Positions 16,852 through 26,103 of a stretch of DNA of 64,000 bases are shown one piece after another (position 1 is the first letter of the stretch; every line of letters begins with the position of its first letter). The DNA lies in NCBI GenBank assembly GCA_026129545.1, contig JAHCHX010000001.1, positions 309,501 through 373,500 on the forward strand, read 5' to 3'. The notes below the pieces were generated by a model. That model made no database searches and was not told the origin of the DNA. It was given only the letters and a program-made list of their open reading frames with translations. Both the position numbers and the translations under genes were made by a program. Origin of the DNA: Saprospiraceae bacterium (GTDB taxonomy: Bacteria > Bacteroidota > Bacteroidia > Chitinophagales > Saprospiraceae).

Positions 16852-17478
16852 TTACTGCCGAAATTGCTCTTCCAACAGCAAGTCAATGTCTTTCATGAAG
16901 CGGTCCACGTCTTTGGCATCGGTGCCGTCGCAGAAAGACCGCACACGGCGTTTTTTGTCCACCAAAATCAAGCGCCCAGAGTGGTCAAACCCACCCGGTG
17001 CGTCAGGGTTTTCGGTGGCGACGCTGAAATAATCGTCGGCTATGCCATAAATCGCATCTTTCTCGCCCGTCACCAAATGCCACCTCTGGGTCTCGATGCC
17101 AAGTTTTTCAGCGTGTCGGCGCAGTGCCGCCACCGTGTCGTTTTTGGTGTCAATGGAATGGGAGAGCAGCACGACACGGGCATCGTCCTTGTATTTTTCG
17201 TAAATACGCAGACCATTTTTTTTGACCCTCGGACAAATCGTGGGGCAATGAATGAAAAAGAAATCCACCACATACACTTTGTCGTCGAACGTGGCATTTG
17301 TTACCAACTGACTGTCTTGGTCAACAAAAGCAAAGTCTGGAATCTCTCGGTAAATCGTATCGCCAGCGGGCGATATATCGCGTTCGCCCAAGATGGGCAA
17401 CACTCGCTTTTCAGGTGCTTGGAAACAAGCCGTCAAGCCTCCCAGCAAAACAAAAAAGACAAAGCAAAGCTTTTTCAT
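16852..17478 (-). CDS. SCO1/SenC-family copper chaperone lipoprotein
   Basis: 208 residues. Lipobox LTAC (Cys18). A thioredoxin-like fold follows, with the SCO copper ligands: the CPTIC motif (Cys78, Cys82) in FFFIHCPTICPR and the distal His166 in FDHSGRL. Family proteins deliver copper to the CuA centre of cytochrome oxidase or act as thiol-disulphide reductases, anchored on the periplasmic side. All three ligands are present, so it should bind copper. The cytochrome c lipoprotein gene follows after 10 bp. Confidence 0.93.
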   Translation of the reverse strand: MKKLCFVFFVLLGGLTACFQAPEKRVLPILGERDISPAGDTIYREIPDFAFVDQDSQLVTNATFDDKVYVVDFFFIHCPTICPRVKKNGLRIYEKYKDDARVVLLSHSIDTKNDTVAALRRHAEKLGIETQRWHLVTGEKDAIYGIADDYFSVATENPDAPGGFDHSGRLILVDKKRRVRSFCDGTDAKDVDRFMKDIDLLLEEQFRQ

Positions 17479-17612
17479 AACTCAAAACAAACTGAACTTA
17501 ATCGTAGAGGGGGCAAAGATGAGGAATCTGCCCAAACGTGCCAATCGGATAAGGGCTTGGCTATGGAAAAATGCGAATCATCACGGATTGGGTTAAGGTG
17601 CCGAAAACGTGC

Positions 17613-17654
17613 GCCATTCAGGCAGTGATTCATCACAAATCACCGCCTGAATGG
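17613..17654 (-). terminator. Hairpin downstream of the CotH-like gene
   Basis: Two stacked stems pair 17613-17623 with 17645-17654 (10-11 bp) and 17625-17630 with 17638-17643 (6 bp), with an A/C mismatch between them and a 7-nt loop. It lies 21 bp beyond the stop at 17676; on the minus strand GCACGTTTTC follows, a modest U-run. Confidence 0.6.
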
Positions 17655-17675
17655 GCGATGGAGAAACTAAACTGG

Positions 17676-18707
17676 TCAGTCTGTTTCGGGCATTCTGAAC
17701 ATCATGGGCACGTCTTCCCGCCCCTCTACTTGCTGGAAAAACGTCTCCAAATAATCAACAGCCGTCTGAGAGGCCGACCTTGACAGGTGCTTGGTGCGGC
17801 AGAGCGAGTAGAAGTCCTCTTTGGCGCTCCGCACGATTTTTATCGCTCGCTTCAAGTGGTCAGGGCTGATGCCGTTGGCCATCATGAAGCGGTCGCGCAC
17901 GGTTTTCAGGCCAGTGTCGGAAGCGGGGCTGGAGTATGGAGCGCTCACAAGGCCGGAAAAGTCGAAATCGTAGGGAACCACCAGAATTTTCCCCGATTCG
18001 GGCGACTTGATGAGCCGCACGTTGCGCTGCATGGCAATATCCCAATCCGTGTTGCCTATCATGTACTGAAAAACGGAGACCAAAGCCGCCTGATTCATAA
18101 TCAGGCTATCGGGCGAAGTGCCGTATTGCTCCACGAGCTCGCCCTTCATGCGAGCAGCGGTCTCTTCTTCGTCCTCCAGCAGTATGGCGAGCATTTTCCG
18201 CGATTGCTCCACGTGCATGTCTCTTAAAGTGAGCCGAACCAGCCGCGCGCGAACGCTGGCAGAGGTGAGGTGCTCGAACATACGATAGGCAATATACTCT
18301 TTCACGACCAGTTCCTCGCCGAGGCTGTTGTTGTAGGCCGGCAGCACCAGCTTTATCTCGTTCAGGGTGTCGAACCCTTGGCTCGTCAGGTCTTTTTTCT
18401 TGAATTTTATTTTCAGTGGCGGTATGTCGGCTATTTTGCGGCGAAACTTGCCGCGCGGCTTCACCTCCACTTTGTACGCCTTTCCATCGTCGGTGGTCAG
18501 CGTGGCAGGGAGGTATTGGTCCTTCTTGCGATTTTCGAGCAGCGTGGTGAGGTCCAACTCAAGGGTCATTTTGGCACCTTCGGTCTTTGTCAGGTGCTCA
18601 AAAACCGACTTGGGGGCTGCCGTTTTTTGGCCGCCGCTTGCGAACGGAAGGAAAAGAAGTAGAAGGCTGATGAGGATGCCAGTAGTGGAATGTTGTTTCG
18701 TTTTCAT
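17676..18707 (-). CDS. Secreted CotH-kinase-like protein
   Basis: 343 residues with an N-terminal signal peptide (about 1-25). The middle resembles the CotH atypical protein kinase fold: a VKPRGKFRRK strand-turn region (82-91), a possible nucleotide-binding Lys in ELVVKEYIAYRMFE (131-145), a loop MIGNTDWDIAMQRN (216-229) and VPYDFDFSG (244-252), which looks like the metal-binding DxD region. These are pattern matches by eye, and overall similarity to spore-coat CotH would be low. CotH-type proteins in Bacteroidota are usually exported and of unknown substrate. A monocistronic gene, with a hairpin after the stop. Confidence 0.6.
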   Translation of the reverse strand: MKTKQHSTTGILISLLLLFLPFASGGQKTAAPKSVFEHLTKTEGAKMTLELDLTTLLENRKKDQYLPATLTTDDGKAYKVEVKPRGKFRRKIADIPPLKIKFKKKDLTSQGFDTLNEIKLVLPAYNNSLGEELVVKEYIAYRMFEHLTSASVRARLVRLTLRDMHVEQSRKMLAILLEDEEETAARMKGELVEQYGTSPDSLIMNQAALVSVFQYMIGNTDWDIAMQRNVRLIKSPESGKILVVPYDFDFSGLVSAPYSSPASDTGLKTVRDRFMMANGISPDHLKRAIKIVRSAKEDFYSLCRTKHLSRSASQTAVDYLETFFQQVEGREDVPMMFRMPETD

Positions 18708-19110
18708 CGTACCAGAATTTAATTCTGAAAAACAGAGGCGAATGTGTTTGGATGTGGTTGCTTTTTGTTTGCAAGATACGACATTACAAAATTACAAACA
18801 ATTTTATTTGGAAAAAAATCCCAAAACAGGCCTCGTTCAGAATTATTGTAAAGTTAACATCCTTTTGGCGGGTCGAGTGAAGCAAGCGCAGGGTGTTTCA
18901 GATGTCCAAAAAAAAGCAAAAATTTGGTTGAAGGCTTTGTTCGCGCCATTTCTTTCTCTTGGGGCAGACTTGGGGTTCGTGATTCAGACCCAAAATTCTT
19001 GGCCAAAGTTGCAAACATTTGCCCCAAATTGTCATTCCCCAACAATGCGGCTAAGGTAGGCGTTCTAAAATTGCCCGGCTGTCGTTATTTTTTTAAAAAA
19101 ATCAAGCGCG
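18708..19110. other. Divergent intergenic region, no gene seen
   Basis: 403 bp between the CotH-like gene (-) and the M43 protease gene (+). It is AT-richer than its neighbours near 18770-18860. CAAAATTA (18787-18794) gives TAATTTTG on the minus strand, a possible -7 element for the CotH-like gene, but I see no TTTG at the right distance. No clear promoter is visible for the protease gene. Confidence 0.4.
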
Positions 19111-20697
19111 ATGAAAAAGTTGTTCTTCCTTTTGCTCTTGTTTGAAGGTCTCGCTTTTTCGCTCCCCGCACAAGTCGAGAATGGCGTTTGCGGCACTTCG
19201 ACGGCTGACCAAGCAGCGTACACCGAGCGCCTGCTGGCAAACATCGCTGCTGCCAATGCAGGGCAAGTGGCGGAGCGCGGAGCGGTGCAATACGTCCCTT
19301 TGTGCTTCCATCTGGTGGGCGATGCGAGTGGGGGTGGCAAAGCAAGGGAGCGGGATATTCTCAACCAGTTGTGCGTGCTCAATCAGGCATTCGAGCCTAT
19401 GGAAATGCGGTTTTACTTGAAGCCGCACCCCACTTATGGGTTGTTTGATTATTCCATCAACAATGAAAACGTGTACAACAACCAGAGCAACAACCTTTTG
19501 ATGCAAAATCGGCGACACACGACCGCTCTAAATATCTACGTCGTGAACCAAGCGGGCACTGGCCCCGGCAATGGCACCACTTTGGCCTACTACAGCCCTT
19601 CGAACGATTGGATTGTGAGCCGCCGAGACCAAATCAACGGCCTCAATTCCAACGGCACGTTGCCCCACGAAATCGGCCATTTTTTCTCTTTGCGCCACAC
19701 ATTTTATGGATGGGAAGAATACAGCGACGAGCCCGCTCGCTCGCCCTGCTTCAGACCAGACGCCCCGGGCTGGCCCATAGCGCCAGCCATCGCTCCTTAC
19801 AAACCCGGTGGCGGCCTCATCTTCACGGAGCATCAGGATGGCTCCAATTGCACGACCGCTGCCGACCTGTTGTGCGACACGCCTCCCGACTACAATTTTG
19901 GTTTTTGCCAGAATGGCTGCTCCAATTACAACGGCGGTGCCAGAGACCCCAAGGGCGAGCTGGTGAACCCAATGGAAAACAACTACATGGGCTACTTCAG
20001 CAATTGCAACTACGAGTTCACCCCTCAGCAGCAGGCTGTCATCTTGGCCGACCGCCAATCGGCCACGCGCAATTACCTCAACAACTCTTTCGTGCCTGCT
20101 GCCTTGCAAATCAACACCCCGGAGGACTTGTTGCTCGACCCACCCAATGGTGCCACCACGACCTTCTCCAACCAAGTGCGGCTGGAATGGCGACCTGTGG
20201 CCGGTGCTACTTATTATTTGCTGGAAGTGGATAGGGTGGCTACTTACAACACGAGCGCCTTCCAAAGCTATGTGGTGGCCACCACCTCCAAAATAGTGAC
20301 TGGCTTGGAGGGCAATCGCCAGTACTTTTGGAGGGTGCGCCCTTTCAACGAATATGTGACCTGCGCCGCCTCGCGCCAACGCAATTTCAGAACCTCGACC
20401 ATCGAGGGTGAAATAGAAACAGATTCCCTGATGGCCGTGAAAATCGCTCCCAACCCGGCATCCGCAGGAGTGCCGGTGGGCATCTACGTCAATGCCCCCG
20501 ATGCCGCCTTCGAGGCCGATATCAGGGTGTTCGATGCGATGGGCCGCCAAGTGCGCGTGCTCAATGGGGTAGGTTTTCCCAAAGGAGAATCCACCCTCGA
20601 ACTGCCTGTGGACGGCTTGGGCAACGGCCTGTACTTTGTCGCCATCGAAAATGCCGAAATGCGCATTGTCCGGCGCCTGTTCTTGGCGCGGCATTAG
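19111..20697 (+). CDS. Secreted M43 (pappalysin/cytophagalysin-like) metalloprotease, T9SS type A
   Basis: 528 residues. Signal peptide 1-20 (ends SLPA). The catalytic domain (~60-335) holds the zinc motif HEIGHFFSLRH (186-196), with all three His and the catalytic Glu, and a Met-turn-like NYMGYF downstream. A fibronectin type III-like domain (~340-430) follows. The C-terminus (~445-528) is a T9SS type A sorting domain with APNPAS, a VFDAMGRQV core and a GLYFVAIEN end. M43 enzymes are extracellular endopeptidases. The usual Gly at the third loop position of the motif is Ser here. It is convergent with the M1 peptidase gene, only 34 bp apart. Confidence 0.93.
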   Translation: MKKLFFLLLLFEGLAFSLPAQVENGVCGTSTADQAAYTERLLANIAAANAGQVAERGAVQYVPLCFHLVGDASGGGKARERDILNQLCVLNQAFEPMEMRFYLKPHPTYGLFDYSINNENVYNNQSNNLLMQNRRHTTALNIYVVNQAGTGPGNGTTLAYYSPSNDWIVSRRDQINGLNSNGTLPHEIGHFFSLRHTFYGWEEYSDEPARSPCFRPDAPGWPIAPAIAPYKPGGGLIFTEHQDGSNCTTAADLLCDTPPDYNFGFCQNGCSNYNGGARDPKGELVNPMENNYMGYFSNCNYEFTPQQQAVILADRQSATRNYLNNSFVPAALQINTPEDLLLDPPNGATTTFSNQVRLEWRPVAGATYYLLEVDRVATYNTSAFQSYVVATTSKIVTGLEGNRQYFWRVRPFNEYVTCAASRQRNFRTSTIEGEIETDSLMAVKIAPNPASAGVPVGIYVNAPDAAFEADIRVFDAMGRQVRVLNGVGFPKGESTLELPVDGLGNGLYFVAIENAEMRIVRRLFLARH

Positions 20698-20731
20698 TGC
20701 GACAGTGGCAGGCGGTGTCAGCGAGTGGTTT

Positions 20732-22567
20732 TCAGAAATCCTTTCGATTGTTCGCGCGGTTGGTGTCAGCCGTCCATTCGTCGGGGTCAATGCTGACGGA
20801 CTTGATGCTCGTGGCAGGTTTCTCCAAACGAATCTCATAAGTGTCCACCGAAAAGCTCCAAGGCGGGTGTTTGATGACACCGCTGTTTTCGGGGAAGTTT
20901 TTGGTGCCATACTGCAAATCCAAGGGGACATAGTGGCGCTCGGAATTGCCATCGCGGTAAGTGACCAACACTTCGACGGGCATGGGCAGGCTGCCGTGAT
21001 TTTTCAATATCAATTTGCACGACGAAGGTCCGTCGGCCACAGGTGTCTCCACCCCATAGTCAATGGTTCTGACGGCCTTTATCCAGCCAGCATAGTACCA
21101 ATCGAGTTCCATGCCGGAGGCGCGTTCCATCGTGCGCATGAAATCGGTGCCGGAGGGGTGTTTGAAATGCCAGTCGGCGTGGTAGCGCAACATTCCGTTT
21201 CTGAACGTTTCGTCGCCCACGATGTATCGCAACTGCCACAGAAAAGCCTCGCCTTTGGGGTATGCGTTGAACCCATACCAGTCGAAGTTTTGATACGAAT
21301 AAGCGTGCGTGGCCACGGGGTCGGTGATTTTGTTCCCCATTTGGGCCACTTGTTTGAGCGCGGAGCGGCGTGTTTGGGCGGCCTTTTTCGGCTCGGCGTT
21401 TCCGAGTATGTCGGAGGTGGCATAACTGGTGAAGCCTTCGTCCAGCCAAGGCTCCGCGTTTTCGTTGTTGCCCATCATGCCGTAGTACCAGTTGTGCATC
21501 CATTCGTGCAGCGCGGTGGGGGTCACGTCGGTGTCGGAGCCGTTGTGTTCGATGAGGGTGAGCATGGGGTATTCCATGGCCCACTGACCGCCTTCCGCAA
21601 AGGTGAATTGGGGGTAGAGGTACTTGCCAAAGTTTGCCTCGATGTAGGGCAGTTGTTCCACCGCGAATTTTTTCAGGGCTTTGTAAGCCTGCGCGACTGC
21701 CGGCGATGGCTGGTAGATGAAGTGTAGCATCAACCCGTCCCGCGCCTTCACTTTTTCATGGACATATTCGGGGTCGGCAGACCAAGCGAAGTCGTGCACA
21801 TGGTCAGCCTCGAATTTCCAGACGTTCACCAAGCCGTAGTTCGGCGCGGGCTTTGCGCCTTCGTCTTCGTAGCCGAAACCTATGATGTTGGCATTTTGCA
21901 AAACGCCCGTGGCAGCCACGAGATATTTTTTCGGCAATGTGATATTGACTTTGAACGACCCGTATTCGCCGTAGAACTCCTGCCCGACGTGCGGGTCGGC
22001 GTGCCAGCCATGGCGGTCATAGACGCAGATTTTCGGGTACCATTGCGTGAAGGAATAGGCCACGCCCGACGAATTGTCGCGCCCGCCACGCCCTACCACA
22101 ATAGGCACCTGACCTTGCCAAGCGATGTCGAACACGGTGTAGTCATTGGGCGACAGCGGGCGATTGAGCGTCACCTCCATTATCGTTTCGTTCACCTTGT
22201 ACGAAACGGCGTTGCCATTCTGATGCACGAGGAAGATGTCTTGCTTGCCCATTTCTTCCGGTTTCATCTCGGTGTATTGGCGGCTCGTCTCGGCATCCTG
22301 AAGCCGTTTTGCCCATTGAGCGTTGGCGCTGTTTGGCTGAAAAGCATTCCAGTAGAGGTGGAAAAAAACGCGGCGCAGCGTATCGGGGGAGTTGTTGAAA
22401 TACTTTAGCTTTTCCCTGCCTTGCACGGCGTGCGTCTGGTCGTCGAGGCGAATATCAATCTGATATTCGACCCGCTGTTGCCAATATCCGGCAGGCACTT
22501 GGGCCGAGAGGCTCGTCAGTTGAGCGAATAAAAAAACAATGGGGGACAAAAAACGACAGCGTCTCAT
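20732..22567 (-). CDS. M1-family (gluzincin) aminopeptidase, exported
   Basis: About 611 residues. I choose the ATG at 22567 over an upstream GTG because it gives a clean signal peptide (MRRCRFLSP..., ending LSAQ) and lies just after a good promoter. The M1 signature is complete: HEWMH (354-358), 18 residues, then the third zinc ligand Glu in WLDEG (Glu377); a GAMEN-like exopeptidase motif appears as GQWAMEY (~327-333). M1 peptidases remove N-terminal residues from peptides. Together with the convergent M43 gene it could process extracellular peptides (inference). Confidence 0.93.
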   Translation of the reverse strand: MRRCRFLSPIVFLFAQLTSLSAQVPAGYWQQRVEYQIDIRLDDQTHAVQGREKLKYFNNSPDTLRRVFFHLYWNAFQPNSANAQWAKRLQDAETSRQYTEMKPEEMGKQDIFLVHQNGNAVSYKVNETIMEVTLNRPLSPNDYTVFDIAWQGQVPIVVGRGGRDNSSGVAYSFTQWYPKICVYDRHGWHADPHVGQEFYGEYGSFKVNITLPKKYLVAATGVLQNANIIGFGYEDEGAKPAPNYGLVNVWKFEADHVHDFAWSADPEYVHEKVKARDGLMLHFIYQPSPAVAQAYKALKKFAVEQLPYIEANFGKYLYPQFTFAEGGQWAMEYPMLTLIEHNGSDTDVTPTALHEWMHNWYYGMMGNNENAEPWLDEGFTSYATSDILGNAEPKKAAQTRRSALKQVAQMGNKITDPVATHAYSYQNFDWYGFNAYPKGEAFLWQLRYIVGDETFRNGMLRYHADWHFKHPSGTDFMRTMERASGMELDWYYAGWIKAVRTIDYGVETPVADGPSSCKLILKNHGSLPMPVEVLVTYRDGNSERHYVPLDLQYGTKNFPENSGVIKHPPWSFSVDTYEIRLEKPATSIKSVSIDPDEWTADTNRANNRKDF

Positions 22568-22583
22568 GGTCACTTTTTTGGGG

Positions 22584-22615
22584 CAAACCTACATGGAAAC
22601 CCCCATCTGGGCAAA
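22584..22615 (-). promoter_or_regulatory. Promoter of the M1 peptidase gene
   Basis: On the minus strand TTTG (22612-22615), 20 nt, then TAGGTTTG (22584-22591). Both elements match the Bacteroidota consensus. Transcription should begin near 22577, leaving about 10 nt before the ATG at 22567, a very short leader. Confidence 0.6.
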
Positions 22616-22636
22616 GTCGTTTTGAAAAACCGCTTT

Positions 22637-23212
22637 TTATTGACAACCGACACAGCGGTGCACGTTCAGCCCATAGGTCGGCGTGGGTGGCAAAACGAGG
22701 ATGACATAAAGAGACCCATTGTCGGTAGGCTGGGCTTCCACGGTGTAGGCGATGCCGCGCTCGTTGTCGTAATTGAACCAAGCATTGTCGGGAGCCATGC
22801 CAAAGCTTTTTCTAAATGACAGGCACAGGGGAAAGTTGTCGCTGGTGAATATCTCCACCGTGTGCTCGCTCGACTTTCGCAGCAGGAACAGGCTGGCCAT
22901 GTTGCCGGCTTGAACCGCAACGCGGTAGATGCCTTCCCCCAGCACAAAAATTCTCCGGTTGACGTTGGCCGGGTCGGCGCTGACCAGCACGGCATCGGTG
23001 AACTGTTCGTTGCACCAGTTGCTTGCATGGTCGTTGTGCGTGATAGGGGCTGCCTTGCTGAAATGAAAAGTGGCGGCGGCGGAATGGGCTTTTGCCTGTT
23101 CGGGATTTTGATTGGCCTGCGGCGATGTGCCGCAGCCATTCCCAACCCATAGTAGAGCGATTTGAAAAGCCAGCCAATATGATAGCGAGGTGTTTCGCGC
23201 CGTATGCATCAT
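22637..23212 (-). CDS. Hypothetical exported protein, possible lipoprotein
   Basis: About 192 residues from the ATG at 23212 (a second ATG follows at 23209); the longer frame starts with TTG at 23290 and lacks a sensible N-terminus. The first ~27 residues have a positive then hydrophobic profile ending WVGNGC, which could be a lipobox though not a textbook one. The rest is a compact domain with NWCNEQ, a central IFVLGEGIYRVAV segment and a final CVGCQ, so four Cys in the mature part. I do not recognise the family. It lies between the M1 peptidase gene and a TonB receptor gene on the same strand, separated from the latter by a palindromic element. Confidence 0.65.
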   Translation of the reverse strand: MMHTARNTSLSYWLAFQIALLWVGNGCGTSPQANQNPEQAKAHSAAATFHFSKAAPITHNDHASNWCNEQFTDAVLVSADPANVNRRIFVLGEGIYRVAVQAGNMASLFLLRKSSEHTVEIFTSDNFPLCLSFRKSFGMAPDNAWFNYDNERGIAYTVEAQPTDNGSLYVILVLPPTPTYGLNVHRCVGCQ

Positions 23213-23285
23213 GATGTTCAGGTATGTATGTGTCTGCAAAGAAAAAGCAGCGGCAAGAAAGTGATGAATCAAGAAGAAGAGGGGG

Positions 23286-23368
23286 CACAAGTTTGAGCTT
23301 CGGCAGGATTGACAAGATTGCAGGTTTCGGCCAAAGAAGGTGTCAATCCTGCAAATCTTGTCAATCCT
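23286..23368. repeat. Dispersed palindromic element, copy 1
   Basis: Arms 23305-23324 and 23348-23368 pair almost perfectly (one extra A in the right arm). The left flank and arm (CACAAGTTT..., then CAGGATTGACAAGATT) match the element at 51786-51866, so this is a repeated sequence, not a chance hairpin. It lies downstream of the leftward TonB receptor gene and may serve as its transcription end, though no clear U-run follows. Confidence 0.75.
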
Positions 23369-23419
23369 ATCGAACAGGGCTTGTGCGAAATGTTTCGAAG
23401 AGTCAATTCAAGGTCTCTT

Positions 23420-25789
23420 CTAAATTTTCCAATCCAAGCGCAGCGTGTAGTTGCGCGGGCCTTCGAGCAAGGCAGGCCGCACGGCATATTCCTCGTTGAG
23501 CAGATTGTTGCACAGCACGCTGAGTTTTAATGAATCGGTCAGCTTGTAGGAAGCTCGCACGTCCACGACGGTGAAACCCTTGTGGGTTTTGCGGAAATTG
23601 CGCACGGCCACGAATTCCTCCGGGGTGTTGAGCTCCAGATTGAAAAGTTTGGCCTCAAAAATAGCATCAATGGAGCGCATGAAACTATTGTACTGCACGG
23701 AGCCGCCGAACGAGAAACGCTTGATGTCGTATTGCGCGTCGAATTTGAAACTATTGTCGTAGCGGTATTTCAGTACGTTGGTGGTGTCGGAAGTGCGATA
23801 GACGTTCAGTTGCAGGGAGTCGTTGAACTCTTTGTATTTGGGGTTGATTCCAGTGAAACCAGTGATGATAAACAAGGTGCCTTTCCCGATTTGCCCTTGC
23901 CCGACGACAGAAATCTCGCCTCCTGTGATACGTGTGTCGCCCGTGTTTTGCGATTCGAAGCTGGCGCCTAATGTGGGGAGTATCGTCAGCCCTGCCAACA
24001 CGAACTCCATCATGTTTTGGTATTCTTGCACAAAGCCCGTCACGTCCACATAGCCCTGCCATTGGCCGATGCGGAAACCTTGTTTCAGCCCCAGCTCTGC
24101 CGTCCAGCCTGTCTCCGACACGAGGGCGGGATTGGGGCGCACGTTGTTGCCTACGCTAAAATCTGTGTTGATAAATTTCTCCGCGATGGTGGGGTAGCGG
24201 TACCCCTGCCCCCAAGAGGCGCGGAGATAGGTAGCTTGTGCCAATTGGTAGTTGGCGCCAAAGCGAAACACTGGTTTCGATTCTTTGGTGACGCCATTGG
24301 GAATCCGATAGAGCGAATCGGGCGTGACACGCACGGTATCGGGGCTTTGCAAGCGGTTTTGCTCCAAGCGCACACCTGCGGAGAGATTGAGCCGATTGAA
24401 TGCCTTGTAGTCGAGTTGAGCGTATCCTGCCAAGTTGCGCGTGTCGTATTTGGCGTTGTTGTAGAGTTCGGCGTTCACGGTGGTGTAGATGCCCACCACG
24501 CCGGCAGTCACCACCAAGCCGATGTGGTCCATGCGGCGCTGATACTGATATTCGCCGTAGTACATTCGGCTGTCGTTGCTCTGATTGCCGGAGTTGTTGT
24601 TTTTCACATAGTAATAGCGACCCAAAAATTTGTGGCGGTTGCCGCCTCGGTCGAAGTATTGGGCGGTCGGGTCAATGTTGAAGCGCAGTCGTCCGAGTGA
24701 TTGGGAGGCCGAATTCAGCCCTGCTTGATAGGCTCGGTCCGTGTCGTTGCCCCAGATGAAGAAACTCCCGCTGCGGCCAAAGTTGAAGTTAGTGTTCAGC
24801 CCCAAGCTCAGGCGGTCGTTGACGCGGTAGCGGAAGTTGGGGGTGATGCGTCCGTAGCGCACATAAGTGTCGCGGTTGTAGCTGTCGCGATAGAGGCCGT
24901 AAGCGCCCAGCACGAAGTCCAGCCGGTTGAATTTTTGGCGATGGGCAAAGCTGAACCCCGTTTCCAATGGCAGCTGGATTTCGGACGAATCGGTGCCCCA
25001 CCACTTTTTCACCTTGTCCTTTGGGTCGCCCCAGACTTTCCCGAACACGGCGGCGCTGGTTTCTGGCTTGTCCTTGGCATAGCCCGTCCGGATATTGATG
25101 ATGCCGTTCATGGCCGAAGAGCCAAACAGGGCAGAAGCCGCGCCTTTGAGTACCTCCATCTGGGTGATATTCTCTACCGGGAAGTCGTCCCAGTTGGGAA
25201 ATCCCGCATCGGCTTGCAAGGCGGGAATGTCGTCCACCAGAATCAGCACACGGGTGCCAGCTCCGTAGGAAAACCCCGCGCCCCCCCGAATGCTGGCTTG
25301 CCCGTCCACGATGCTCACGCCCGGCACCTTCACCAGCACCTCGTCCACCGAGGTCGTGTTCGTGTTTTCTATGAGCCGGGGTTTGAGCACATCGAGCGAT
25401 ACGGTGACTTCGCCGAGCGGTTTTTCGAATTTGCCGGAAGTGACAGTGGCAGTCTGCAATATGTTGTCCACGCCACCGAGTTGCAGGCTCAGTTCTCGCG
25501 TTTGGCTTGCGAGCAGCCTGACCGTCTGTGTTTTGGATTCGTAGCCAATGAAGGAAAAGCTGATTTCGTAATTGCCCGGGGCCAGGGAGAGCGTGTAGGC
25601 GCCGCTTTCGTCGGTGACGGCACCAGTGTCGCCCACGCGCACGGTGACGCCGGGCAACGTTTCGCCCGTAGAGGCATCGGTGACGATGCCTTTGAGGGTA
25701 GCGTTTTGCGCAAAAAGCAAGGTGGAAAAAAACAGGCCCGCCGAAGTCAGGATGATGGCAGGCAAGTGGAGGGTAAGGTGTTGTCGCAT
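23420..25789 (-). CDS. TonB-dependent outer-membrane receptor
   Basis: 789 residues. Signal peptide ends LLFAQ (~27). A carboxypeptidase-regulatory-like beta-sandwich (~30-110) is followed by a TonB plug domain (~120-235; [39 protein letters not shown]) and a 22-strand-type barrel ending in an aromatic strand LRLDWKI. It should import a substrate across the outer membrane using TonB energy; the substrate cannot be read from the sequence. There is no SusD partner, so it is closer to classical siderophore/cofactor receptors than to SusC. The LytS/LytR pair is divergently encoded next to it. Confidence 0.92.
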   Translation of the reverse strand: MRQHLTLHLPAIILTSAGLFFSTLLFAQNATLKGIVTDASTGETLPGVTVRVGDTGAVTDESGAYTLSLAPGNYEISFSFIGYESKTQTVRLLASQTRELSLQLGGVDNILQTATVTSGKFEKPLGEVTVSLDVLKPRLIENTNTTSVDEVLVKVPGVSIVDGQASIRGGAGFSYGAGTRVLILVDDIPALQADAGFPNWDDFPVENITQMEVLKGAASALFGSSAMNGIINIRTGYAKDKPETSAAVFGKVWGDPKDKVKKWWGTDSSEIQLPLETGFSFAHRQKFNRLDFVLGAYGLYRDSYNRDTYVRYGRITPNFRYRVNDRLSLGLNTNFNFGRSGSFFIWGNDTDRAYQAGLNSASQSLGRLRFNIDPTAQYFDRGGNRHKFLGRYYYVKNNNSGNQSNDSRMYYGEYQYQRRMDHIGLVVTAGVVGIYTTVNAELYNNAKYDTRNLAGYAQLDYKAFNRLNLSAGVRLEQNRLQSPDTVRVTPDSLYRIPNGVTKESKPVFRFGANYQLAQATYLRASWGQGYRYPTIAEKFINTDFSVGNNVRPNPALVSETGWTAELGLKQGFRIGQWQGYVDVTGFVQEYQNMMEFVLAGLTILPTLGASFESQNTGDTRITGGEISVVGQGQIGKGTLFIITGFTGINPKYKEFNDSLQLNVYRTSDTTNVLKYRYDNSFKFDAQYDIKRFSFGGSVQYNSFMRSIDAIFEAKLFNLELNTPEEFVAVRNFRKTHKGFTVVDVRASYKLTDSLKLSVLCNNLLNEEYAVRPALLEGPRNYTLRLDWKI

Positions 25790-26103
25790 AAATATGTTTT
25801 TGGAAAAAAAGCTGGGGTAAATGTAAGCCGATTTTGATTTTCCCAGCAGCGACTGCGGAAAGGAGGCATCAATCTGCCATTATTTCTCACTATAGTCAAC
25901 GCAAATCAGCCCCGTCCGCCTCCTCACTTGGGCGGGCAAGCCCCTGAGTACAGGGTCTGACAAGGTGGTTTTGAACGAACGGTGCTCGCAATCCTTTGAA
26001 AATCACACAAATCAATCAAGAGAATCTTCAAATCCTCTTTAATCTGGGTATACATCGCCTCAATTGTGCGCTTTGTCGCCACCCATAAAAATGCCACTCT
26101 GAC
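25790..26103. other. Divergent intergenic region
   Basis: 314 bp between the TonB receptor gene (-) and the histidine kinase gene (+); no gene seen. At 25911-25950 a stretch beginning CCCGTCCGCC and continuing through GGGCAAGCCC loosely resembles the leader element found at 38737 and 59102. No convincing -33/-7 pair was found for either gene. Confidence 0.4.
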
